From: Leadbetterella sp.
Lineage (GTDB): Bacteria; Bacteroidota; Bacteroidia; Cytophagales; Spirosomataceae
Reading direction: 5' to 3'
Assembly (NCBI GenBank): GCA_019638185.1
Contig: JAHBUH010000021.1
Span: forward strand, 1 to 64,000
DNA: 64,000 nucleotides
Shown here piece after piece: positions 26,044 through 36,100 of this stretch. Within the stretch, counting starts at the first letter, position 1. Every line of letters begins with the position of its first letter. The position numbers were made by a program, and so were the translations under genes. Under the pieces are notes generated by a model, which saw only the letters and a program-made list of their open reading frames with translations, was not told where the DNA came from and did not search any database.

Positions 26044-28131
26044 ATGAAAAAAATTGTACTTCTCATTTCTCTCCTTCTGACTTCCGTTCTCACCTATGCA
26101 CAGGTAAATCCTCCCACCGCCGTAAAAGCACAGCAGGTTAACCTGGAGAACAAAGCGCTGATTGAATGGACGGCCTCCACTACAGGCACCGTAACCGGCT
26201 ACAAAGTATATTATAATGTTAAAGGGGCGGCTAAAGTGGATAGCGTCAGGTTAAATACCACCAGCGTCACTCTAACTAACCTGACCCTGGATAAAGAGTA
26301 TGTGATACGGGTGAGGGCTTTCAAAGCCACCGTCACCCCCAAAGACACCACCTATTCCACCTATACCACACCGGTAGAAGTGATAGTAGCCGGGCCGCTG
26401 GTAAAACCGGTAATAACGGTGGATAAGGCCTTCACTACCCCAAACCGGGTAACGGTAGGCCTGAAAGACACTAACCCTTTCGAAACCGGGTTTGAGATCC
26501 GGCTGGAAAGCGAAGGTCCGGATATTACGGTAACGGTGGATAAGGTAGCTAGCCCGGAAATTCCGGCAGAGATCATTCAGAACCTGAAGCCCAAAACCCA
26601 ATACAAGATCACGGCAAGGGCCATCAGAACGGTTACCGGGATACCGCAGCCGTATACCAGCCCCTGGTCAGACCCTGTATACGAGACTACCAAAGTAGCT
26701 CCGCCGCCGGCTGCCGTAAACTTTAAAGTAGAGCAGGATTGCCCTTACGGGGTGGCCTTCAGCTGGAGTTACGCTGAACGTCAGGAAGACATTGTTAACG
26801 TGCACGTGGAATACTCATTTGACGGCTGGAACTTCACTAAGATCGGGGAAGTAACTCCCAATGAGAAATTTTTCTACTTTGCGGGTGCTGAGCCCGGAGC
26901 CAGGTTCTACTACCGCGTTACTACCTATAACGCTACCGGCAATACGCTTTCAGGGCCGTTTGAGATCTATACCAAAGGGTATGTCAATCCTAACCCGCCT
27001 AAGAACGTTCGCTCCCTGCAGGATCCTTTCAGCAAATACACTACCTACCTGACCGTAGCCTGGGATCCGGGCGACCAGGATAACGTGTGTAAAACGAATA
27101 TCGTGGTTAATACCGAAGTGGCGATCTCCGTGAACGGCGGCCCGATGAAAACCGTGGTAAACCTGCCTAATTACGTACAGCAATACAAAATAGAAGGCCT
27201 GAAGCCGAAAGACGTGGTGGATATCTTCCTGAGAACCCACAGCGACAAAGGCAAGCTTTCCGAATGGACCTCCGTACGCGATGTTACCTACGGTCCGCCG
27301 TCAGCCGTTCAGAACTTTATAGGGGTGCTGAATAAAGACAACTTCGGTAACCAGGTGCTCTATCTTTCCTGGACAGATACCCCGGATGAAAGCCAGTACT
27401 ACGTAGAAAGATCTACGGACGGCACTAACTTCAGCAAATTTACCTTCCTGAAGCAGGATGAGACCCGCCTGCCCGATACCCAGGTAAAAGAAGGGGTAAG
27501 CTACTTCTACCGGATAGCCGCTGAAAACGAAGCCGGTCTTTCTCCTTATACTAACGTAGGACCTTTCTTTATCAGCTATACTTCGGCACCCAATGCGCCT
27601 TACGGACTGGTAGCCAAAAGAAACGGAAATGGCGTAGACCTGACCTGGGTGGATGATTCCATCAAAGAAGAAAAATACATCGTGGAAAAATCTACAGACA
27701 CCGATGCCAACTATATCAAGATAGCAGAACTGGGGAGAGATGTCACTTCTTTCCGCGACGAAAACGTCTCGGCCGGTAAAACTTACTTCTACCGGGTACG
27801 GGCCTGGAACCCTGCGTTTGAGTTTTCGGCTTATACCGCACCGGCAAAAATCATGATCCCGGCGGCTACAGCGGGCTTTGCCTTTGACGCTACGGTGTAT
27901 CCAAACCCCATTTCCGAGACCCTGAACATCAAAGCAGAAGGAGTTAACGGCACTACTTCCTACCGTCTGCGGATCTTTGATCCCAATAACCACCTGGTAT
28001 TGGATAAACAGATCACCTTCGGACAGGAAAACACCGCCAGTGTGGCTATCCGCTCCCTGGCACCCGGTGCCTATAATATGACCCTGTCAGACGGAAAAGA
28101 AAAGGTTTCCAAAAAGATAGTGAAGCTCTGA
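26044..28131 (+). CDS. Secreted fibronectin type III protein with T9SS sorting domain
   Basis: The 695-residue product has a signal peptide (MKKIVLLISLLLTSVLTYAQ). About six fibronectin-III modules follow, near residues 21-112, 115-217, 222-315, 318-425, 428-520 and 523-610, recognisable by repeated WT/WS cores and YYRVxAxN strands. The last 80 residues carry ATVYPNPISETLNIKAEG and end SKKIVKL, a type A T9SS sorting domain, so the protein should be exported across the outer membrane. No catalytic domain is seen; adhesion or matrix roles are plausible. Monocistronic with its own promoter and terminator. Confidence 0.92.
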   Translation: MKKIVLLISLLLTSVLTYAQVNPPTAVKAQQVNLENKALIEWTASTTGTVTGYKVYYNVKGAAKVDSVRLNTTSVTLTNLTLDKEYVIRVRAFKATVTPKDTTYSTYTTPVEVIVAGPLVKPVITVDKAFTTPNRVTVGLKDTNPFETGFEIRLESEGPDITVTVDKVASPEIPAEIIQNLKPKTQYKITARAIRTVTGIPQPYTSPWSDPVYETTKVAPPPAAVNFKVEQDCPYGVAFSWSYAERQEDIVNVHVEYSFDGWNFTKIGEVTPNEKFFYFAGAEPGARFYYRVTTYNATGNTLSGPFEIYTKGYVNPNPPKNVRSLQDPFSKYTTYLTVAWDPGDQDNVCKTNIVVNTEVAISVNGGPMKTVVNLPNYVQQYKIEGLKPKDVVDIFLRTHSDKGKLSEWTSVRDVTYGPPSAVQNFIGVLNKDNFGNQVLYLSWTDTPDESQYYVERSTDGTNFSKFTFLKQDETRLPDTQVKEGVSYFYRIAAENEAGLSPYTNVGPFFISYTSAPNAPYGLVAKRNGNGVDLTWVDDSIKEEKYIVEKSTDTDANYIKIAELGRDVTSFRDENVSAGKTYFYRVRAWNPAFEFSAYTAPAKIMIPAATAGFAFDATVYPNPISETLNIKAEGVNGTTSYRLRIFDPNNHLVLDKQITFGQENTASVAIRSLAPGAYNMTLSDGKEKVSKKIVKL

Positions 28132-28152
28132 AAGTGAGCTCTCCCATAAAAG

Positions 28153-28179
28153 AGGCCGGAAGAAATTCCGGCCTTTTTT
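28153..28179 (+). terminator. Terminator of the fibronectin-III gene
   Basis: A 9-bp stem (AGGCCGGAA / TTCCGGCCT) with loop GAAA is followed by TTTTTG and more T-rich sequence. Confidence 0.9.
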
Positions 28180-28241
28180 GTTTTCCACCCATCCTGCACA
28201 AAAATATTTCCGGGTATTTTAGGTTCATTTCAAAAAGGCTC

Positions 28242-28249
28242 TATCTTTG
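28242..28249 (+). promoter_or_regulatory. -7 promoter box for the TlpA-like lipoprotein gene
   Basis: TATCTTTG matches TAnnTTTG 39 bases before the ATG at 28288. Confidence 0.55.
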
Positions 28250-28287
28250 TACTAAATTTTTAGTTATAAATCAAACGCCTGCCCTGT

Positions 28288-29256
28288 ATGAAACTTTGCT
28301 ACCTCTTAATGGCCTTTATAGGCCTGGCCTGTTCAAAGGAAGAAAAAAAAGACATCACGTTTCAGCAGGAATCCGCAGATAAGTTTATCATTCAGGATAC
28401 CCTGTCGGCTTCCGCCAGAAACCTCATTCATAATATCCATACCTATTATGCCAATTCTTCTTCCGGGGCTTCAACCCGGGATATAAATATACCCATGGAC
28501 TCCCTCTTTTCCTTCCTTAGGAACCAGGGAAATAACTTAGATCCGCTGGATAAGTATCTCTTGGAAGTAAAAGTGCAAAACCTGCTCTTCAACAAACAAT
28601 ATGCTATACTGGAAGAGCTACTAAACAAAGAAGATTACGCCGCGCTGCAGAAGTACTTCATTCCCAATCTAATGGGGGCAAATACCTACCTGACCATACC
28701 CCGGCAAAAATTAGACAGCATCACGGACCTGGTGAAAAAGAAAGTGCCTACAGCGAAAATTTTGATCGCCTCTTTAGAAAACCTAAACCGTTTCAGCAGC
28801 TATACCGGTCAAAAATTAATAAAAGAGGATGTGCAGGTGGAGACCCCCACCGGTGAGACCCTCAGCTTAAAATCCCGGTTATCTCCCGAAAAGAAAACCG
28901 TACTCCTCTTTGGAGCCTCCTGGTGCAGCCCCTGCTTAAAAAATGACCTTTTACTCACCCGGTGGTACACCAGCATTGATACCAGTAAAGTGACCTTTAT
29001 CAATATATCCGTAGATAAAGATAAAAAGGCCTGGAAAAACATCCTGGAAAAACACCATTACCCGTTTGAAAACTACCGGCTGACCCTGGAATCTCCGGAA
29101 GGAAAGGCACTTTATGAAGCCCTATCCCTGGACAAAGGAGTCCCTAAAATTTTCCTGCTGGACCAGGAGCTTAACCTGCTGGCGTTCCATATAAACATCA
29201 TCCACATCCTTCGTAACCTCCCCGGGGCAGTCACGGTTAAAACTGATTTCTATTAG
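28288..29256 (+). CDS. TlpA-like thioredoxin-fold lipoprotein
   Basis: A 322-residue protein with a lipoprotein-type signal (hydrophobic core, then GLAC with Cys15). After a helical N-terminal region of about 160 residues comes a thioredoxin fold with the redox pair C213-S-P-C216 in GASWCSPCLKN. The cis-proline region is GVPKIFLLD. It probably acts in periplasmic thiol-disulfide exchange. It converges with the PD40 gene, only 7 bases apart. It is not closely similar to the thioredoxin-fold triplet at 54.6-58.2 kb. Confidence 0.85.
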   Translation: MKLCYLLMAFIGLACSKEEKKDITFQQESADKFIIQDTLSASARNLIHNIHTYYANSSSGASTRDINIPMDSLFSFLRNQGNNLDPLDKYLLEVKVQNLLFNKQYAILEELLNKEDYAALQKYFIPNLMGANTYLTIPRQKLDSITDLVKKKVPTAKILIASLENLNRFSSYTGQKLIKEDVQVETPTGETLSLKSRLSPEKKTVLLFGASWCSPCLKNDLLLTRWYTSIDTSKVTFINISVDKDKKAWKNILEKHHYPFENYRLTLESPEGKALYEALSLDKGVPKIFLLDQELNLLAFHINIIHILRNLPGAVTVKTDFY

Positions 29257-29263
29257 TCAACAC

Positions 29264-30937
29264 TCAGGGGCTTACAGGTTCCTGAAGGACAAATACCTTC
29301 AACAATTCCTTAATACTTACTTTCAGCACAGTATCCCTCCCCTGCCTTTTTCCGTCTTTAAAAACAGAACGGGTAAAATACAATTCGGTGTTATCCGGTG
29401 AAAAGCGGGGCTGGTATTCCATGGCAGGGGTATTGATCCCCGGACCCAGGTTAAGTGGCTCACTCCACTTTCCATTCCGGTTTTTACTGATCAGGAGGTC
29501 ATAAGAACCGTAGCTTCCGGACCTGTCAGAAAGAAAAACCAGGAAATTCCCGTCCCGGGAAACGGCAATATTGCTCTCTGAAAAAGAAGGAGTATTCAGG
29601 GCAGTCACCGGTGTGGGCACCTGCCATTGCCCGTTTCTATATTCTGCGTAAAACACATCCCCGTTACTGGAATAATATAAATGATGATCCGGGGTCAGCT
29701 CCGGGTAATACTGGTCAATGGCCGTGTTGATGTAACCCGGTAAAGGAACAGGTTGCTGCCACTGATCGCCCTCGTTTTTGCCGGATATGTACAGGTCAGG
29801 GTTATTATCCGTTCCTGAAATCCGCAGCAATACAAAGGAGCCGTCATGGCTGACCACCGGGTTAGCCACATTTCCGGTGATATTCCAGGCACCCATCTTT
29901 TGCGGGTTCATAAAATCTCCGGTTTCCTCTTTCCGGATACTGTACACTTCACACAGGGAGCGGGTGTCATTGCTTACCGTGGTATAGGCCGTTTTCCCAT
30001 CGGGAGAAAAGGTTATGCCATAGGCACTCCCATCCGGAAATGCCTTATCCAAAACCGAAACGGTCTGCAGAGCCGCCATGGCTTTCAGCAAGGGGAGATT
30101 AAGCCGGGTAGAATACATATTTTCCACCAGCTTCCCTTCTACCTTCACAGACCGGGAAAAATACAGGGTATCTTTTCCGTAAACAGTAGGGCAGAAATCA
30201 TTGCCGGCCGTATTAATGCCGGAGCTCAGGTTAAAAGGAGTACTCCATATACCGTTAAAATTAAAGCTGATATACAAATCAAACCCGCCGAAATTCGGGC
30301 TGTGCCCGTTGGCAGAATAAATGATATAACTCTCATCGGACGCCACAAAGCAGTTCCCTTCATCACGGTTCGTATTCACCGGCCAACCTATATTCTGAGG
30401 CGGCTGGTATCTGCCGTTTTCCCACCTGGAAACATAAATATCGCCCCCTCCGTGGCCTCCCTCCTTCTCCACACCAAAATAAATATGGCCGTCAGCCGTC
30501 ATGGTAGCATACGTTTCATGCGCAAGGCCGTTAACTGCATCTACGGGGAATGGGCTTCCCCATTTACCGCCCTTCTTTTTGACCATCCAAACGTCCAGGT
30601 CTTTATCCTTTCCGCCGTTTCTTCTGGAATTATACAGGATAGAACACCCGTCGGGCGATACAAACGGGTCAATTTCCCGGGTACTGGTTTCACTAAAAAA
30701 AGCGGGTTCGGGTGCAGACCACTTCCCGTTTTTCTTTTCCGACTGCATGATCTCCAATCGCTGCCTCCCCCCGTAGGCCTTCACAAAATAGGCGGTTTGA
30801 CCGTCAGGTGAAAGTGATAACCCAAAAGACCGGTCGTCAGATAGCTCAAATATTTTTACGTCGGAGTGAAGTTGGGCCCGTCCGGCCATGCTTAAAAATA
30901 CTCCACAGACCAATAATCCCTTTTTAATAATCAGCAT
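29264..30937 (-). CDS. Exported PD40 (WD40-like) beta-propeller protein
   Basis: The 557-residue product has a signal peptide ending near GRAQ (residue 22). It contains repeated propeller blades with the PD40/TolB-like signature SPDG followed by a short strand: LSPDGQTAYF, FSPDGKTAYT and FSPDNTELYF, plus VSPDGCSILY and related blades. The pairing of SPDG with NGKW repeats is common in Bacteroidota OmpA-linked and stand-alone propellers. No enzymatic motif and no OmpA domain are present. Function is likely binding or scaffolding in the envelope. Confidence 0.88.
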   Translation of the reverse strand: MLIIKKGLLVCGVFLSMAGRAQLHSDVKIFELSDDRSFGLSLSPDGQTAYFVKAYGGRQRLEIMQSEKKNGKWSAPEPAFFSETSTREIDPFVSPDGCSILYNSRRNGGKDKDLDVWMVKKKGGKWGSPFPVDAVNGLAHETYATMTADGHIYFGVEKEGGHGGGDIYVSRWENGRYQPPQNIGWPVNTNRDEGNCFVASDESYIIYSANGHSPNFGGFDLYISFNFNGIWSTPFNLSSGINTAGNDFCPTVYGKDTLYFSRSVKVEGKLVENMYSTRLNLPLLKAMAALQTVSVLDKAFPDGSAYGITFSPDGKTAYTTVSNDTRSLCEVYSIRKEETGDFMNPQKMGAWNITGNVANPVVSHDGSFVLLRISGTDNNPDLYISGKNEGDQWQQPVPLPGYINTAIDQYYPELTPDHHLYYSSNGDVFYAEYRNGQWQVPTPVTALNTPSFSESNIAVSRDGNFLVFLSDRSGSYGSYDLLISKNRNGKWSEPLNLGPGINTPAMEYQPRFSPDNTELYFTRSVFKDGKRQGRDTVLKVSIKELLKVFVLQEPVSP

Positions 30938-30993
30938 ACAATATTCTTTTTTGTTTAGATGACTCGCGGGCCGCTATAAAACACCCCGCCTGC

Positions 30994-31605
30994 TTATTTC
31001 CCGGGCGACTCCGGTCTTAAGGATTCCATATACCTTTCCAGGATCCGGATATCTTTCCTCATCCTACGGCGCTTGATCACAAAAGTATACACGAACAACC
31101 ACGCGATACACGCCCCCCAGATCCACCAGAAGCAGAGAAGGGTAGCGCCGGTTTGATCCAGTAAAAACCTATCCAGCACAGGCCTCACGTAGAGGTATAT
31201 GCCTAGGCCCAGCACCAGCACATAGGCTACTTCGCCGTAGGTATGCATCCACGTATTGAGCTTTTTGTAAGCTTCCAGCCTCTGAAGGGTCTCGCGCACA
31301 CTTTCCGTGGGTTTTATGGCACTGAGTCGGTACAAAAGGTAGGTTTTACTGATCATATAGTACAGTGCACATCCCATCAGGATACCGAAACCCGCCGCCG
31401 AAGTCTCCATTTTAGTGGCACTGACCCGATCAATATACACAAGGGCCACAGCGGTCAGCAGGAACGTAACGATGGTGACCCGGTGATTCTTTTTCAACTG
31501 CCGTAATTCACTCTTGGCCCGCTGGTTCACCTCCTGAACGGATAAGACGGCTGAAGCCTTTTTCTGCTGAAACAGCGCTTTTAATTCTTCAAAATCCTTT
31601 TCCAT
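30994..31605 (-). CDS. Membrane protein in ECF sigma operon
   Basis: A 203-residue protein I do not recognise. A charged, helical N-terminus of about 43 residues precedes hydrophobic segments near residues 44-59, 71-92, 126-141 and 153-177. The C-terminus is basic (KRRRMRKDIRILERY). It begins one base after the ECF sigma gene stop and must be co-translated or co-transcribed with it. By position it could be the membrane-bound anti-sigma factor, but the topology with four segments is not the usual FecR or zinc-anti-sigma form. Confidence 0.75.
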   Translation of the reverse strand: MEKDFEELKALFQQKKASAVLSVQEVNQRAKSELRQLKKNHRVTIVTFLLTAVALVYIDRVSATKMETSAAGFGILMGCALYYMISKTYLLYRLSAIKPTESVRETLQRLEAYKKLNTWMHTYGEVAYVLVLGLGIYLYVRPVLDRFLLDQTGATLLCFWWIWGACIAWLFVYTFVIKRRRMRKDIRILERYMESLRPESPGK

Positions 31606-31606
31606 A

Positions 31607-32092
31607 TCAACAGCCTTTTAGCAGTAACTCCTTCAATTGCCTTTTAATGCGGTGAACTTTCACATTCACGTGATTTTCCGTAATACCCAGTACCTCCCCG
31701 ATCTCCCGCTGGGGGATGTCTTCCAATACCATGGAAATAATGACCCGGTCTATCTCCGCCAGCTGCCCGATGGCACCATATAGTTTTTCCGGCGACTGCT
31801 CCGTGCCCGGCTCTTCAGAGGCACCCTCTGCCAGCTGGCCCGGATACTCTACCAGGTTATTTTTCTCTTTCCGTAGCTGCATCAGGCAGGTGTTGGCCGC
31901 GATCCGGTAGATCCAGGTGCTGTAATCAGAGCGGTGCTCAAACTCCGGCAGATGGGACCATACCCGGGAAAAACATTCCTGCACCAGGTCTTCCGCTGAT
32001 ACTTCGCTACGGGTATAACTGTAGCAAAGGCGAAACACCCGCTGATGGTACTGCGTAAACAGCCGGTCAAATATCTTTTGCCTGTCTTTCAA
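31607..32092 (-). CDS. ECF-type RNA polymerase sigma factor
   Basis: The 161-residue product has sigma region 2 (FDRLFTQYHQRVFRLCYSY, then AEDLVQECFSRVW) and region 4 (QREIGEVLGITENHVNVKVHRI), with the WIYRIAANTCLMQLRK stretch between. The start lies inside the 3' end of the preceding hydrolase-fold gene (26-base overlap), so translation of the two is linked. A membrane protein follows one base later. The operon order makes the upstream protein and the downstream membrane protein candidates for sigma control. Confidence 0.93.
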   Translation of the reverse strand: MKDRQKIFDRLFTQYHQRVFRLCYSYTRSEVSAEDLVQECFSRVWSHLPEFEHRSDYSTWIYRIAANTCLMQLRKEKNNLVEYPGQLAEGASEEPGTEQSPEKLYGAIGQLAEIDRVIISMVLEDIPQREIGEVLGITENHVNVKVHRIKRQLKELLLKGC

Positions 32093-32948
32093 TCTCTTCC
32101 AAAAATTTATCCATCCGGGAAATAAACCATTCCGGTTGATCGCTGGCCATAAAATCTTTTGCCTCCTCGGTTACGGCATGGGTTATGTTAGGGGTGTCGC
32201 CATACATTTCTTTTAATTTCTTATCGGCCTCAGAAAGGGGCATGTTCCTATATTTTTTAGCAAAATACCAGGTACTCAGCACCAGAATCGGCGTTTTATT
32301 TTCTTTCAAAGCCGGGAGAAGGTTAGTCTCCAGTTGCTCACAAAGCGTTTCTGCCAGGGTCTTCCTGTCTGACTTCCGCTGCCATTCCACAAAACGGCTG
32401 ACATCTTCTGCGTTCATAAAATTCATCATTTCGGCGGTTTGCTTCTGGTTAGCCGTAAAAGTCGCTTCATCGCTCTCCATAATGCCCTGCCGGATACCCG
32501 TTTGCAGTTGCTCCAGTTTTTCCCGCGTGATCTGAGGGTCCAGCACCTGGCTTAACTTGGGGTAAAAATCAGAAGCCACCAGGGCCCGTACAGACAGATC
32601 CCCCTCCAATGCGGCTTTTACTGCCACAAACGCCCCGTAATTCTGCCCCACCAAAATAACATTGCTGAGCTTATTCTGGCGGATGAACTGCTGAATATCT
32701 TTAATATACGCATCGGTATACGGCTCAGAGACCGATTTTTTTCCGTTAAATCCTGCAAAATCCGCCAGGTAAACCGCATGGGTTTCCCGGTAATGCGGCA
32801 CGATGTCTGTCCACATTTCGGAAGAGCAGCCAATATGCGGTAAAAAGATCAGCGGCGTACCTTTCTTACTAACCTGTGTAAAGATCACCGCGTTTTGAGC
32901 CATCACGGCCGGGCTCATCAGAAGAATAAAAAAGAGGATTTTTTTCAT
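32067..32948 (-). CDS. Alpha/beta-hydrolase-fold protein with degenerate active site
   Basis: A 293-residue exported protein; ATG at 32948 gives the signal peptide MKKILFFILLMSPAVMAQ. The fold is that of alpha/beta hydrolases (TPLIFLPHIGCSSEMW, then the beta-strand ILVG). The nucleophile elbow, normally G-x-S-x-G, reads GQNYGA, with Asn in place of Ser. At the usual position of the catalytic His (motif like ARHF..DDPEWF) it has AKDFMASDQPEWF. Catalysis by the normal triad is therefore unlikely. It overlaps the ECF sigma gene by 26 bases, suggesting a sensing or regulatory use of the fold, which is inference. Confidence 0.8.
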   Translation of the reverse strand: MKKILFFILLMSPAVMAQNAVIFTQVSKKGTPLIFLPHIGCSSEMWTDIVPHYRETHAVYLADFAGFNGKKSVSEPYTDAYIKDIQQFIRQNKLSNVILVGQNYGAFVAVKAALEGDLSVRALVASDFYPKLSQVLDPQITREKLEQLQTGIRQGIMESDEATFTANQKQTAEMMNFMNAEDVSRFVEWQRKSDRKTLAETLCEQLETNLLPALKENKTPILVLSTWYFAKKYRNMPLSEADKKLKEMYGDTPNITHAVTEEAKDFMASDQPEWFISRMDKFLEEIERQAKDI

Positions 32949-33114
32949 CGTATAATTTTCAACTTTCAATTTTCTGGTTTAGATGCTTAAGCGCTAAAAA
33001 TCTTACACATCCCCCTGATTTTTTATCTGTAGATAATAAATTTTCAAAAAAAAGCCCTGACGCTTGCACAAAAAAGGAGCCCGACACAACTTTATCCCCG
33101 TAACCCACGCGCTC

Positions 33115-36100
33115 ATGAACAAATTTACACTACTGCTGGCCGGATGCCTTAGCGTCAGCCGGCTCATGGCACAGGATCCGTCTTTTGTGCAGGACATTCA
33201 GGCCGACAAAAACAATGTATGTCCGGGTGGGCAGATACTGCTCTCCGCCCGCGTCATCCATGCTTCTTACTACGAATTCCAGTTTTGGGATCCGGGATCG
33301 GGGCAATGGATCAGGCTGTCGTCAGGAAGCACAGATACCACGCTCACGTTCATTGAACACCTTTTTAATTCCATGGAGGTCTCTGTTACGGTAAGGGTAC
33401 TGCTGAAAAACACCCGTGCAGAAGTGACAGGTGCACCCTATACGCTGCATGTACATCCGCCCGTATTTGATGTTCAGCCTGTTCCCCTCACCCAATGTAA
33501 CGGCGGTGAGGTGACCTTCCGGGCGCTGGCAGCCGGTGCCGCATCATGGCAGTGGGAAAGCAGTTCAGACGGTGGTGTTCATTTCAGCCCCTTAACCGTC
33601 ACTTCTAAATTTAAAGATGTTACCACGCCCGCCCTGAAAGTTACGGGCATTATTAACGGGCATCATGGGATGGCCTTCCGCTGCCGGGTAAAAAACGCTC
33701 ACCAGTGTGAAGCCGTCAGTAAAATGGCCATACTCTCGGTAAATCAGCTCAGCACCGCAGTTTCGCCTACCACTTCTGCCCCCTTCTGCGAGGGAGATAC
33801 GGCCCGGTTCTTCCCGGCCACTGTAACGGGCACTCCTGTCTCCTTTCAGTGGCAGATGCGAAAAACCGGGGAAGCTTCCTACTCTCCCCTGCCGGAAAAC
33901 GAAAAATACACGGGCACATCTGCCCGGGAGCTACGGGTAAACGGGATCCGCCCGGGCGAAAACAGCTACCGCCTGAAAGTAGGATTTACAGCCCGTACAC
34001 AGAGCGCTTCCGGCCCGGCTGACAGCACTGTATGCTACCTGGAAAGCACCCGGGCCAATTACACCATTCACCTCCGACCGGCTAAACCCACCCCCCTGGA
34101 CTCCCTGGAAAGCTGCGGTCCGGCCAGTTTTCTGATCCGGGCCCCGCAGGACTATTACTGGTATGAAGACACCCTGGCTTCTCCCGTCCGCCAGAAATCA
34201 GCCGTTTACCAGACCCCTCAGTTAAACGCCTCCCGCACGTACTACTACGCCGTAAAAGATGCCCGATCCTGCCAAAGCTACCGGCAGCCCGTAAAAGTCT
34301 TCATTCACCCTGTGCCGGCCCAGGCCTTTTCACTCCCTGACGGAGTTTGTCCGGAAGAAACCCGGGTACTGCTTACCATCACTCAGGCAGAAAATACGCC
34401 ACGTTATCTTTTTACTCAGAGTCCTGAGCTGGACGGCTTTGTGCCGGCCGACAGCCTTCAGGCCCTTCCTTCTATTCCTCTTAACCTCCCGCTGCACAAA
34501 ACCACGGGGACCTACATCCTCCGCGTATACACTAAAAATGATCATTGTGTTTCAGATACCAGTGGAGTCCGGCTGAAGGTTCTTCAAACCACCCGCATTC
34601 TCACCCCCTTTCACCCCCTGAGCGTATGTGAAGGGGAAACTATCCGCACCCGGGTGGATTTTGAAGCAGAGAGCCCGGTCAGTATTACCTGGTACAAAGA
34701 CGGCGAAATATGGACAGCTGAAACCGCTGACTCCCTGGTCATTCCCGCTGCCACCCCGCAGCACGCAGGAGAATACCGGGTTAAAATAAACGGAAGGTGC
34801 GGCGAAGTAACCTCAGAGCCGCTGGAGGTTCGTGTGTTGCCCGCCACCGTCATCCGGGAACAGCCGCGGGATACCGTCATCTGTGAAAACGGTACGGCCC
34901 GGTTCCGGATCAAAGCCACGGGGAATGGCCCGCTGACCTACCAGTGGTTTGTTAACGGCAGCACTATGCCCGCAAATGCCGACAGCCTCCTTATTCCCCG
35001 GGCCGGCTACGGGCTAAACGAAGCCCGCGTGGTATGTACTATAAGCTCTGACTGCCGCGGGCAGGTGATTTCCGATACCGTTACGCTCCGGGTACGTCCC
35101 CTGCCGCCCGCACCCACGGTTAGCGATACACTGGTTTTCTGCACATCAGCACCGGTGATCACGCTGGCGCAGGAAGGAAACCCCTATCCCCTGAATTGGT
35201 ACAATGCTGACCAGGTGCGTCTTAACTCATCCACGGTAACTGCGGCAAACCAAACTTTTTTTGTGTCTCAAACCGATCCCCACGGCTGTGAAAGCCCTCT
35301 GAAGCCCTTCCTGACCCGGATCTGGCCTGCATTTACGATCAAGGCCCTGTCTGACAAAACAGAACTCTGCCTCACCGGTAACTTTAACCGCAACGTGCAG
35401 CTGGCTACCTTTACCAATATCCCGGGCCCTGTGACTTTCCGGCTCATGCACGAAGGCCAGCTCCTGGAAACCAACTCCACGGGCAGTTTTTCCGTGCAGC
35501 GGCCCGGGCTTTATCTTATCCACGGCCGGCAGGAGCAGTGCTCCGCCAGCGATAGTCTCCGTATCCATCCCGCAAACATTGACCTCGCCCATCCACCGGC
35601 TGTGTCCCCGGCCGAAGCCTGCTTCGGGGCTTCCGCCCTGCTGAAAGCGGCCTCGGAATATACCGGCGGATCACATTATTGGTGGACCAGCCCTACCGAT
35701 CCGGGCGGTTTTGCTACCGGTTCGGAAACCCGGGTGCCGGGCATCGTTTCCGACACCGCTTTTTATGTATCTTATGGTGGGCAGAACGCTACCCTTTTCT
35801 GCGAATCTCCCCGGAGTAAAGTACAGGTCACACTGTCATCCCGGTTAGAGGCAGGCCATATCGCGGAAAATAATACGGTAAACTGTGCCGGTTATAATCC
35901 TCCCACCCTTAACAGCCTGGAACCGCCCCGGGCCCATATCCAGATTCAGTGGCAGTCCACCGAAAACTGCACGAACCCGCACTGGAAGGATATCCCCGGG
36001 GCTACAGGCCTCACGTATAATCCCGCTGCCCTGCAGACCACCACCTGCTTCCGCAGAAAAGCCTGGAACAGCTGTGATACGCTCTACTCTAATACCGCCA

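Noticed and set aside
27301..27993. A 230-codon antisense frame over the fibronectin-III gene
   Set aside because: It is a shadow of the repeated FN3 coding sequence and has no start context or motif of its own.
29846..30811. A 321-codon open frame antisense to the PD40 gene
   Set aside because: The PD40 protein on the other strand has clear repeated motifs and a signal peptide, whereas this frame has none.
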